Positions 35,757 to 45,535 of a DNA stretch of 64,000 nucleotides are shown here, one piece after another. The position numbers and the translations under genes are program-made. The stretch comes from JABAAW01 sp965216605 (GTDB lineage Bacteria > Pseudomonadota > Alphaproteobacteria > JABAAW01): contig CBDCGG010000002.1 of NCBI GenBank assembly GCA_965216605.1, positions 682,001 to 746,000 on the forward strand, in the 5' to 3' direction. The notes beneath the pieces were generated by a model that worked only from the letters and a program-made list of their open reading frames with translations, was not told where the DNA came from and made no database searches. Each line of letters begins with the position of its first letter. Position 1 is the stretch's first letter.

Positions 35757-35785
35757 AGATTATCACAAAATTTTAGAGGTGTCAA
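35757..35785 (-). promoter_or_regulatory. Sigma-70-type promoter downstream of the Sel1 gene
   Basis: On the minus strand TTGACA (35785-35780) and TAATCT (35762-35757) are separated by 17 bases of AT-rich sequence. It begins 4 bases past the Sel1 gene's stop and points at the 35492-35740 frame. Confidence 0.6.
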
Positions 35786-35789
35786 GCAT

Positions 35790-36662
35790 TTAATTTCCCT
35801 GCCGATTCTTTTGTTTGTTGGCTTCTATGCGCTGTGCCCATTCTCTAGCGATTTTTTGCCCTGCCATGATTTGTTCTGTTGTTAATACTTCCTTCATTAA
35901 AGGTATTTTTCTTTTTGCTTTTTTCTCTCCTTTAATAGCAGATAGGAGAAACAAAGCATAAGCGGTGATCTTATTTTCTTTAACACCATAACCGTTATCA
36001 TGCATGACAGCTAAATTATTGAGTGCTCCAGCATGACCTTGTTCTGCGGCTTTACGATACCATTCGGCAGACTTTTGATAGTCCTCCAACACTCCTTTGC
36101 CTGTTCTATAAAGATTACCTAGATTGTTTTGCGCCCCAGCATTTCCTTGTTTTGCTGCCTTGCGATACCACTCGGCAGCCTGCGTATAATCTTGCTTAAC
36201 GCCTTCTCCTCTATAATACAGCTGACCCAAAGCAATTTGCGCCAAAGTATTTCCTTGTTCTGCTGCCTTACGATACCATTTGGCAGCATTCGTGTAATCT
36301 TGCTTAATGCCTTTCCCATGCTCATAAAATCCTCCTAAAAAAAATTGCGCAAACGCATCTCCTTGCTCTGCAGCCTTACGATGCCACTCGGCAGCCTGCG
36401 TATAATCTTGCTTAACGCCTTCTCCTCTATAATACAGCTGACCCAAAGCAATTTGCGCCAAAGTATTTCCTTGTTCTGCTGCCTTACGCCATAAATAAGC
36501 GGCTTCTGTGTGATTTCCCTCAAGGTAGAGTTTTGTTGCTTGCGCGGAAATTTCCTCTGCGCTCTGTCCGTGTGCGTCAAGGGCGAGCGGTAGTGACAAA
36601 GGCAAAGTAAGGGCAAGAGCAGTAGCAAAAACTACTAGCCAGCGATGATACTTACGGGACAT
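35790..36662 (-). CDS. Secreted Sel1-like repeat protein
   Basis: 290 residues with a signal peptide (LVVFATALALTLPLSLPLALDAHGQ). The mature part has six Sel1 units of about 36 residues with the pattern A-x-x-LG-x-Y-x-G-x-G-x-x-x-D-x-x-A-WY-KAA. Units 2 and 4 share the same 24-residue core (starting LAQIALGQLYYRGEGVKQDY) and nearly the same DNA, indicating recent internal duplication. Sel1 proteins act as protein-binding scaffolds in the periplasm or as effectors; the partner is unknown. AGGAA precedes the ATG, and TTGACA at 36724-36719 is a candidate -35. The gene is AT-richer than neighbours and lies between two repeat clusters, hinting at acquisition. Confidence 0.88.
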   Translation of the reverse strand: MSRKYHRWLVVFATALALTLPLSLPLALDAHGQSAEEISAQATKLYLEGNHTEAAYLWRKAAEQGNTLAQIALGQLYYRGEGVKQDYTQAAEWHRKAAEQGDAFAQFFLGGFYEHGKGIKQDYTNAAKWYRKAAEQGNTLAQIALGQLYYRGEGVKQDYTQAAEWYRKAAKQGNAGAQNNLGNLYRTGKGVLEDYQKSAEWYRKAAEQGHAGALNNLAVMHDNGYGVKENKITAYALFLLSAIKGEKKAKRKIPLMKEVLTTEQIMAGQKIAREWAQRIEANKQKNRQGN

Positions 36663-36732
36663 GGGAAGATTCCTATTTTTCTTTGTTGATAGGATAAGAG
36701 TAGTAAAACTTCATGCCTTGTCAACAAGGCTT

Positions 36733-37122
36733 GTGTCTGCCTTTGCGATGCGCGCCTCTTAAAAAGCACAGGCGAGCAAAGGCAGACACGCACAAGCACA
36801 ACAGAATCGCCGTGCCATGTTACGAGTCAGCTTGCGCGTTTCTGCGAAACGCGCTTTTGAATAAGAGGCGCACTTCGTGCGTTCTTTTTGTCTCTAGGAC
36901 GAGGAAAACTCGAATCGCTTTACCATGTTAAGAGTCAGCTTGCGCGTTTCTGCGAAACGCGCTTTTGAATAAGAGGCTGTGCGTTTCGCTTCGCTCACGC
37001 ACAGAAAAGCGCACTGCGTGCGCGAGGGGATAAATTCCCCCCGCTGACGCGGGGTCTTTTGCGAGGGATTACTCCCTCGCGCTCCCCGCGTGCTACGCAC
37101 GCGATGTTTTGCATCCGTTTAT
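36733..37122. repeat. Modular palindromic repeat cluster upstream of the Sel1 gene
   Basis: No gene is supported. A stem of GTGTCTGCCTTTGC (36733-36746) and its complement (36776-36789) is followed by two 55-base direct repeats, 36815-36869 and 36923-36977, that differ at one base and contain GCGCGTTTCTGCGAAACGCGC. Between them lies CTTCGTGCGTTCTTTTTGTC. Then come palindromes TGTGCGT...ACGCACA and the module CGCGAGGGGATAAATTCC...CGCTGACGCGGGGTC (37021-37056), GAGGGATTACTCCCTC and GTGCTACGCAC. The same modules occur at 7.9-8.2, 35.1-35.4, 43.6-43.7 and 57.2-57.5 kb. Confidence 0.8.
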
Positions 37123-37157
37123 TATTGCGACTCCCGTCACTCCTTCGCCAGTGCGTC

Positions 37158-38114
37158 CTATCGTTCGCCAGCCCGCAAGTCGTCAGCCCGTAAGTCCTCC
37201 GCCAAAGCCTCCAGCCCCCTCCGATAGTCCGGATACCGCAACCGCACCCCCAACTCCCGCTTCATCTTCTCATTGCTCGCTCGCTTACACTCCCCATGAA
37301 AACTCCACGCCATATCAGAAAGCAACCCACGAGCCCGCGCCTCCCCACTAGAAACTAACGCAGGCGCACTACAACCCAACAACTCCGCCGCATACAAAAG
37401 AGGCTCGTGAGACCTCGCAGGAAAATCATCGCAAATGTTGAAAATACCCACAGCCCCCTTCATAACCGCACACAAAATAGCAGTAACTAAATCATCAACA
37501 TGAATTCGGTTAAATACTCCCTCGCTACGCACAATAGGTCTCCCTGCTTTTTTCTCTTCCTTTTTCTTTTCCTCCGCACGCAAACGCAACAGCGCATTCC
37601 TTCCCTCTCCGTAAATGCCACCAATGCGCAACAAGCAAAGCCGCGCTCCAATACCATCCGCTAATTTTTGCCAATCCTTCTCAGCTCGCAACCTCCTCTC
37701 CCCGCGTTGGCTCAAAGGTAAGGCAGGCGGAGTCCCCTCATCAACACAACCCCCCCCATGATCTCCATAAACCGAAAGGCTGGAACAATAGCAAATCCAC
37801 GGAATGTGGCGGAGCGCATCGCCATAACCATGACCATGATCATAACCATAGCGCGCAAGCACCGCATCTCCCCCCTCATCAGGAGGAACACAGCTCACAA
37901 GATGAGTCGTCTCGGCAAGTGCCTTTCGAACACTTGTCTCATCCTCGAAAGAAATAACCTCCAACCCCGCGTGCCTGCGACTTGAAGTGCCGACAACACG
38001 AAAGACCATAGCGTCGTCACCCGCGTCGTCACCATCCTGCCGCGCAAGATTTTGTGCGCGAAGTGCTAAGCGTGCGCCGCTGTAGCCCAATCCGAAACAG
38101 AAGAGAACAGGCAC
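37158..38114 (-). CDS. SDR-like NAD(P)-dependent epimerase/dehydratase family protein
   Basis: 318 residues. The N-terminus has a dinucleotide-binding motif of the YeeZ type (FCFGLGYSGARLA), then CYCSSLSVYGDHGG, LLRIGGIYGEGRNAL, a RIHVDDLVTAI motif and FNICDDFPARSHE, as in atypical extended SDR proteins. The catalytic Tyr-x3-Lys is not evident where expected (LSQRGERRLRAEK), as in YeeZ relatives. Low-complexity inserts are present: HGHGYGDA, KKKEEKKAG and a duplicated DDLRA unit (15-bp repeat) at the C-terminus. Substrate unknown. It is the last of the hemA-folE-SDR group; folE ends 18 bases upstream. Confidence 0.75.
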   Translation of the reverse strand: MPVLFCFGLGYSGARLALRAQNLARQDGDDAGDDAMVFRVVGTSSRRHAGLEVISFEDETSVRKALAETTHLVSCVPPDEGGDAVLARYGYDHGHGYGDALRHIPWICYCSSLSVYGDHGGGCVDEGTPPALPLSQRGERRLRAEKDWQKLADGIGARLCLLRIGGIYGEGRNALLRLRAEEKKKEEKKAGRPIVRSEGVFNRIHVDDLVTAILCAVMKGAVGIFNICDDFPARSHEPLLYAAELLGCSAPALVSSGEARARGLLSDMAWSFHGECKRASNEKMKRELGVRLRYPDYRRGLEALAEDLRADDLRAGER

Positions 38115-38132
38115 AACGCCTCCGCCGCGGAT

Positions 38133-38738
38133 TTATTTTCCGATGGCGCGCAGAAACTCGTTTTGCAACGCTCGATCGCTTTCACAGGCAAACGCGCCGC
38201 TGTAGCGACTAGTTACCATGACGACATTCGCCTGCTCCACGCCTCGCGTTGTCATGCAGTGATGCGTCGCCTCGACGAAGACGGCGGTGCCTCTGGGCTG
38301 CAATGCTTCTACCAGCGTGTTTGATATCTGCGCTGTGAGTTTCTCTTGGATCTGCAGTCTACGAGCAAACATTTCGGTCAGACGCACCAACTTGGAAATG
38401 CCGATAATGCGCTTGTCGGGCAAATAGGCAATATGCACAACGCCCGTCATCGGTGCCATGTGATGCTCGCAATGCGAGGCGAAGGCGATGTTGCGTAACA
38501 ACACCATGTCCTTGTAGTTCTCGGTCTCGCGGAAGAAGCGGTTCAGATAGTCTTCGGGATGTTCGCGGTAACCCTTGAAATACTCTTTGAAGGCTTGAAC
38601 GACGCGCTTGGGGGTATCTAGCAAGCCCTCGCGTGCAGGATCGTCGCCCGCAAAGCGGAGCAAGACGCGCACCGCCTCTTCGGCATCTTTGTCGGAGACG
38701 GGAGAGGGAGGGCTTGAAGATGACTTCGATGAGGACAT
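38133..38738 (-). CDS. folE: GTP cyclohydrolase I
   Basis: FolE converts GTP to 7,8-dihydroneopterin triphosphate, the first step of folate synthesis. Zinc ligands are seen in FASHCEHHMAPM (Cys and His) and EATHHCMTTRGV (Cys). LPDKRIIGISKLVRL, the active-site GISKL motif, and LQIQEKLTAQI are intact. The 201 residues suit the family. A good AGGAT ribosome site lies eight bases before the ATG. It follows hemA by 27 bases. Confidence 0.96.
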   Translation of the reverse strand: MSSSKSSSSPPSPVSDKDAEEAVRVLLRFAGDDPAREGLLDTPKRVVQAFKEYFKGYREHPEDYLNRFFRETENYKDMVLLRNIAFASHCEHHMAPMTGVVHIAYLPDKRIIGISKLVRLTEMFARRLQIQEKLTAQISNTLVEALQPRGTAVFVEATHHCMTTRGVEQANVVMVTSRYSGAFACESDRALQNEFLRAIGK

Positions 38739-38765
38739 AGAAAAATCCTTTGGATAAATCCTTTT

Positions 38766-40013
38766 TTAATGTGAGTTGTGGGGAAGGGGTTTCTTGTCGT
38801 GGAGGCAGAAGCGCGTCCACAATTCCTCGAAGGCTGCTACCAGCACCTCGATAGGACCTTCGCCATGTAAAGGCGAGGGCGTAAGGCGCAGACGTTCAAA
38901 GCCGCGTGGCACGGTAGGATAGTTGATCGGCTGCATGTAGAGTCCGTAATCTTCGAGCAAGGCATCCGAAACCTTGCGACACAAGGATGCGTCTCCGATC
39001 ATAACGGGAACGATATGGCTTGGGTTGTCGATGAAGGGAATGGCTTTCTCGCGCAGACGTTGTTTCAACAAGCTTACATTTTTTTGCTGTAGCACTCTGA
39101 GATCGTCGGCATCGCGCACGACTTGGATTGCGGCGCGTGCACCTGCGATCAGGACGGGCGGCAAGGCGGTTGTGAAAATGAAGCCGTTGCCGAAGGAGCG
39201 TAGGAAATCGATCGTGTCGCTGTTGCCTGCCACATAGCCGCCGAAGGTTCCGAAGGCTTTGGCGAGCGTGCCTTGGATCAAATCGATCGAGCCCGCCACC
39301 TTGTCGCGCGCGGCGATGCCTGCGCCTTGGGGTCCGTAGAGCCCGACGGCGTGCACCTCGTCCAGATAGGTCATCGCGCCGTGTGCTTGGGCTACTTCTG
39401 CGATCTCTTTTAGGGGAGCGATGTCGCCGTCCATCGAATAGACCGATTCGAAGACGACCATTTTCGGGCGTGTGCTGTCGTCTTCTTTCAACAGACGCGC
39501 TAGATCTTGCGCGTCGTTGTGGCGGAAGATGCGTTTGTCGCAGCGTGCGAGGCGCAATCCTTCGATGATGGAGTTGTGGTTTTGCGCGTCTGAATAGACG
39601 ATCAGCCCTTCGATCTGCGTGCCGAGCGTGGCGAGCGCGGTCAGGTTTGCTACATAGCCACTGGAAAAGAGCAGGGCTTTTTCTTTGCCGTGATATTCTG
39701 CCAGCTCGATTTCCAGCCGCACATGGTCGCGGTGTGTTCCTGAGATGTTGCGTGTTCCTCCGCAGCCTGCGCCGCTTTCGTCCAGCGAGGTGTGCATGGC
39801 GTCCAGCAGGCGGCGATCTTGTCCGAGCGCCAAGTAATCGTTCGAGCACCAAACGGTGACATCTTGCTTGTCGATATCGGGACGAAACAGGGCGGCTTGC
39901 GGGAAGGCTCCGCAGCGGCGTTGCAGGGGAGTGAAAACGCGATAGCGTCCTTCGCTACGAATAGCTTTGAGGCGAGAAGCCATCTCGTCGGAAAGGGGTC
40001 GGGTAGCCGTCAT
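38766..40013 (-). CDS. hemA: 5-aminolevulinate synthase
   Basis: The PLP enzyme condenses glycine and succinyl-CoA to ALA, starting haem and corrin synthesis by the C4 route. Motifs seen: WCSNDYLALGQ, GAGCGGTRNISGTHRDH, FSSGYVANLTAL, YLDEVHAVGLYGPQGAG and the PLP lysine in GTLAKAFGTFGG. The C-terminal PTVPRGFERLRLTPSP is typical of ALA synthase. The ATG at 40013 gives 415 residues; a GTG at 40049 would add 12 unconserved residues. The enzyme is a strong taxonomic pointer to alphaproteobacteria and supplies the precursor for the cobalamin genes. Neither start has a clear ribosome site. Confidence 0.95.
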   Translation of the reverse strand: MTATRPLSDEMASRLKAIRSEGRYRVFTPLQRRCGAFPQAALFRPDIDKQDVTVWCSNDYLALGQDRRLLDAMHTSLDESGAGCGGTRNISGTHRDHVRLEIELAEYHGKEKALLFSSGYVANLTALATLGTQIEGLIVYSDAQNHNSIIEGLRLARCDKRIFRHNDAQDLARLLKEDDSTRPKMVVFESVYSMDGDIAPLKEIAEVAQAHGAMTYLDEVHAVGLYGPQGAGIAARDKVAGSIDLIQGTLAKAFGTFGGYVAGNSDTIDFLRSFGNGFIFTTALPPVLIAGARAAIQVVRDADDLRVLQQKNVSLLKQRLREKAIPFIDNPSHIVPVMIGDASLCRKVSDALLEDYGLYMQPINYPTVPRGFERLRLTPSPLHGEGPIEVLVAAFEELWTRFCLHDKKPLPHNSH

Positions 40014-40049
40014 AGAGGGGGGGTGAAAAAGTGCTGTGCTTGGGTTCAC

Positions 40050-40366
40050 AGAGGAATCGTACGAGGGGGCAATGGAATGGGGAGGTTAAAAAACGGAGGG
40101 CTTGTCATAACAACGAAGCCATTGTACTTTTTGGATCGAGTGTAAGCAAGCAGGCAAAGTGGGGAGGAATATTAGGATGTTTAAGATGTTTAGGATTTTT
40201 CGGACATGGAGAAAGGGGAAGGGGAGCGTGCCCAAGAGCTTGCATAAGCGTGCGCCTTCTTCTACGGGCAGGGCTGTGCGTGAGTTTGGGGGACCGAGCG
40301 GTGTGGAACCGACGCGCTATGGCGATTGGGAGAGGAAGGGGCGTTGCATCGATTTTTAGCGCGCGT
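40050..40366. other. Spacer without a supported gene
   Basis: Frames on both strands are open but composed of low-complexity translations with no motif or ribosome site. AT-rich GAATATTAGGATGTTTAAG and repeated GTTTAGG words at about 40170-40195 are the only texture seen. Confidence 0.5.
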
Positions 40367-40443
40367 GTAGTCTTGACGGATACAAAACATGCGCACGCTA
40401 GTATCATTGACGCACACGAGCAATTTGCATCCGTCAAGACTAC
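40367..40443. repeat. 77-bp inverted repeat at the 3' end of the AmgK-like gene
   Basis: GTAGTCTTGACGGAT at 40367-40381 pairs perfectly with ATCCGTCAAGACTAC at 40429-40443, and pairing continues with few mismatches on both sides (CAAAA / TTTG inward). The right arm contains the kinase's stop codon. No T-run follows. The inner GGATGCAAA word also occurs in the spacers at 1.4 and 37.1 kb. It may act as a terminator or be a small mobile palindrome. Confidence 0.7.
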
Positions 40444-41537
40444 CCGCGTCGCTCCCAGCCCTCCTCGCCAAAGCCAAGCTCGCTCTCCAAAAACTCCCCC
40501 AAGTTCGCAAATCGAGGATGCTCCGCCAGCCGTCTTCGACAACGCCTCATCGTCGTCACTAACCACTCCCCATAACGCTCTACTCCCCGTAAGCGCGAAA
40601 GACGATGCAGAATGCCAATCATCCGCAACTCTCGGTGCAACGCGCACAAAGCATAATGCCGCGCCGCAGAAATATCACCGCACCCCGCATAAGCCCGCTC
40701 ATAACAACCCCATAACGCCTCGCGCTGTGCGGCAGGCATCGACCACAATCCATCCTCAAGCAGCGAGACAATATCGTAACAACGCGGCGCAATGTGCGCA
40801 TCCTGAAAATCAATGAAGACACAACGCTCCTCCTCGCAAGCAGGATCGTTTTTACCAAGCACAAACAAGTTCTCGATATGCACATCGCCCAACACAGGGG
40901 CAAGCTCACCCTTGCGAAAAGCAGCGTCTCGGTAGAGATCACTCCACAACTCCTGCCAAACAAGTCGCTGTTCTTTTGTCAGAAAAACATCGGCGAAAGG
41001 CATCGTCTGTTCGACGAATCGCTCCTTGGTAAAAGCAGGCAGAATTTCAGGAGCAAACTTCGTGTCGATTCTAGAAAGGCAGATCAGAGCCTCTACAACC
41101 CGTTGGAAAAGCGGTCGGCAAGCCTCGATACCGCGCTTGCCGAGCGCGTGCGCGTAGCTGTTCTCGCCCAAGTCCTCGACGATGGCAAGGTCGTTTTTGC
41201 CATCGATCGCCTCGATAAGCGGCACTCGCAAACCCGCGCGCGTCAGAAAGGAGGTTATATCTTGCAGCCGCCGCAAGTAAGGCACAAAGCAAGGAGTATC
41301 CGAAGCCTCCGCCTCTCGTCGCGCATCGATGAGAATCGCGCTCGTCGCAAGGTTGTTCCTATGGATGCCCGTCTTCTCGCCCGTCTTTTTTCTGTTGTGA
41401 AGTCGAAACAATCGTCGCTCCGAGCCTGACAGAGGCAGAGGTTCGACACTGCTCCATCCTCGCAAAACAGGAGAGGGAGGCAAGCAAGCTGTTTCTCTTT
41501 CTATCTCTCCCCGTTCTCCCCCAGGCTTGTCAGGCAA
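40440..41537 (-). CDS. Sugar kinase of the aminoglycoside phosphotransferase fold, AmgK-like
   Basis: The 365-residue frame has an APH-type kinase fold: SERRLFRLHN at the N-lobe, IVEDLGENSYAHAL, catalytic-loop GDVHIENLFVLG and metal-site FIDFQDAHIAPRCYDIVSLLED. FIDFQDA-x-x-x-P-x-x-YD is characteristic of AmgK, which phosphorylates N-acetylmuramate/GlcNAc at C1 for cell-wall recycling. The usual His-Arg-Asp of the catalytic loop is replaced by Leu-Gly-Asp, still with Asp. The TTG start at 41537, 7 bases after ftsH, adds about 35 unconserved residues; the true start may be later. MurU and TsaE, common neighbours, are not present. Confidence 0.72.
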   Translation of the reverse strand: MPDKPGGERGEIERETACLPPSPVLRGWSSVEPLPLSGSERRLFRLHNRKKTGEKTGIHRNNLATSAILIDARREAEASDTPCFVPYLRRLQDITSFLTRAGLRVPLIEAIDGKNDLAIVEDLGENSYAHALGKRGIEACRPLFQRVVEALICLSRIDTKFAPEILPAFTKERFVEQTMPFADVFLTKEQRLVWQELWSDLYRDAAFRKGELAPVLGDVHIENLFVLGKNDPACEEERCVFIDFQDAHIAPRCYDIVSLLEDGLWSMPAAQREALWGCYERAYAGCGDISAARHYALCALHRELRMIGILHRLSRLRGVERYGEWLVTTMRRCRRRLAEHPRFANLGEFLESELGFGEEGWERRG

Positions 41538-41544
41538 GACGAGC

Positions 41545-43467
<1,923 letters not shown>

Positions 43468-43559
43468 GGGAAAAAACGCTTATAAAAAAGGGAGAAACGA
43501 GGACTACGCCTGCGTTACAATATGCCTATCTTTGCACGCGGTTTCAAGGGGGCGGGAAG

Positions 43560-43740
43560 AGTTTAATTGAGCGCCCTTCGTGCGTTCTTTTTGTCGCTAG
43601 GGTGAGGCAAACAGAATCGCCGTACCATGTTACGAGGCAGCTTGCGCGTTTCTGCGAGGGGAATTTATCCCCCCGCCCGTGTCTGCCTCTGCGCAGCGCG
43701 CCCGCAAGGAAGCGCAAGCAAGCAGAGGCAGACACGCTCA
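43560..43740. repeat. Modular palindromic repeat cluster between tilS and ftsH
   Basis: 43568-43598 carries CCTTCGTGCGTTCTTTTTGTCGCTAGGG, then GAATCGCCGTACCATGTTACGAGGCAGCTTGCGCGTTTCTGCG (modules also at 35.4 and 36.8 kb), GGGGAATTTATCCCC, and a 14-bp inverted repeat GTGTCTGCCTCTGC at 43679-43692 with its complement at 43722-43735. The stem around 43679 is the same family as at 36733. The rest of the spacer from 43468 holds no gene. Confidence 0.78.
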
Positions 43741-43768
43741 ACTCACATCGCGCAAGTGCGCGTTCGTT

Positions 43769-45471
43769 TTATCGAACAGGCAGCAACAGATTTCGTTCCT
43801 CAATATCCGCAAATCTCACGCACGGCAACTCCTCCTCCCCCGAAATCCCCCGCGCATATCCCCCCTCCACCACAATGCCAAAACTCGGCAAAGCACACAC
43901 CTCCCCACCACACCAAAAAGAAGCCAATACCTCCCGCACACGCCACGGCAATAACTCAAACCGAGCAAACTCCCGCTCAAGCCGCACATCCTTTTTTATC
44001 GCAAGAGTTCGCTCAACACTACGGCGCAACCCCACAACCCCCGCGCGCGTCAAAGCCTCGCAAGTCCAACCCACAAAAGAAGCGGCACAAGCAGAAGGAA
44101 CATCTCTGCGTGAAGAAATAGGCGAAAAATAGGCGAAAAAATAGGCGAAGAGATAGGCGAAGAGATAAGAAAACGCCCGTCCCAAAGCCTGTCCCGCAAC
44201 AAGCCATCCCCTATCGAAAGAGATTCGATGCACAACGCCGAGCGCGTCGCAAAGAAAACATCCCCCCTAGCAAACAACAAACAACGACCGAGCGAAAAAA
44301 CGGCGGATTCTCTTCTCTCCCTCTCCACCTTGCCCGCGTTGCGCAGAAACTTTTCTAAACACTCTCGCCACGCCCTGCCCACTCGCAACACCTGTCTCCT
44401 GCGCACCCCCCTGCCCCCGACCAAGCGCGCCATAGTAGCAAGCACCCTGAGCGCAACCCCTTCCTCCAACGCCAAGAACGCCCTGCTCTCGACGCAAATG
44501 TAACCATCAGCGTGCGAAAACGAACTTGAGGTCGACTGCGCCTGCGCCTGCATAAAATCTCGTACCGCCTTCTCCAACACCCCCTCTTCTGTTTGCAGCG
44601 AAACACAGCGCGCGAGAAAACAAGCCTGCTCCGCTTGCGACAAACCAGCGCAGATAGGACGCAAACGATTGCGTGCGTAGTGCGGCTGTAAGTTTGACGG
44701 ATCCTCCAACCACGCCACTCCATCGCCTTGTCCTCTGCCTTGTCCTCTGCCTTGTCTCCCGTTTTGTCTTCTTTCCCGTAGCCATGTTTGCAGCGATGCC
44801 TTCGATGCTTGCAGCAGAGGGCGCAACAACAATACCTCTCGATAATCCCCTTGTTGCCGCTCTCCTACCCGTTTGTGCACTCGCACACGGCGACATTCGC
44901 GTATGCCGCCGCGACCGCGCAACAACCCCGCCTCCTGCAGCATATAAGTTTCGAGCTGGTCGTCACGCGTATGTCCCAACGCCAAATAACTAACCTCGTT
45001 CTCCAAACACCAGTCCAAAAACTTGCGCAAGCGAAACAGACGCATGTTCTGCTGTAGGTTTCCCTTGTACGAACCCAAAGACACTTCGGGCGTAAAAATA
45101 AACGCAGCAAGACCGAAGTCGTCCTCTAACCTCCGCTTCAAGGATTCGCATTCGCTTGTGCTTGACGCGCGTTGCCGATGATCGCAGATCAACGCGGTGA
45201 CAAGGCTTGGGGCAGAATTGGCGGCAGAATTGGCGATATGTTGCGCATCCTGTTGCATCCAATCGTGGCACAACAACAGCAAGGCGAGCGAATCGCTTCC
45301 CCCCGAACAGGCAACGGCAAGCCGCCGAGGCACAGCAAGCGGTAAGGGATTTTCTAAATTTTTTTCAAAAGCTTTCTCTAGCGATCGCGCAAGAATCTCC
45401 GACGGGGTCGGCGCGTAGATTGGCGCGGGGGATGAGTAAGGAGTCGACGAAGAGGAGGGATGAGGGAGCAT
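43769..45471 (-). pseudogene. tilS: tRNA(Ile)-lysidine synthase, apparent frameshift in a 12-bp repeat array
   Basis: TilS makes lysidine-34 in tRNA-Ile(CAU), an essential step. The N-terminal PP-loop ATPase is clear: AVACSGGSDSLALLLL, GHTRDDQLETYML and the GLLRGRGGIR segment. The frame from 45471 stops at 44050 after WDGRF and a SSPISSPIFSPIF repeat followed by a hydrophobic tail. The conserved C-terminal domain (VVGLRRSVERTLAIKKDVR, REVLASFWCGGEVCALPSFG) continues in another frame to 43769. On the coding strand four repeat units TAT(C/T)(T)CTTCGCC run in series; one has T5 (44125-44129 as A5 on the plus strand) where its neighbour has T6. Adding one T restores one frame of about 567 residues. 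Two further 12-bp repeats lie in the gene (near 44712-44755 and 45212-45235). Confidence 0.85.
44117..44166 (-). repeat. 12-bp tandem array at the tilS frameshift
   Basis: Plus-strand units read GGCGAAAAATA (11 bases), GGCGAAAAAATA (12), GGCGAAGAGATA (12) and GGCGAAGAGATA (12). The single 11-base unit is the only one out of register and accounts exactly for the frame change in tilS. Confidence 0.9.
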
Positions 45472-45535
45472 CGGCTCTGCTCGTCAAAGCCCCCTCGTGT
45501 GGATTAGGGAGCTTTTGTCGAGGTTCAAGAGGAGG

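Noticed and set aside
35661..35885. Plus-strand frames of 60-80 codons opposite the small minus-strand frame and Sel1 end
   Set aside because: Hydrophobic shadows of the minus-strand frames; the minus strand has the promoter and protein-like sequence.
40031..40816. 261-codon plus-strand frame over the hemA-kinase spacer
   Set aside because: Low-complexity translation without homology features, antisense to the AmgK-like kinase in its second half.
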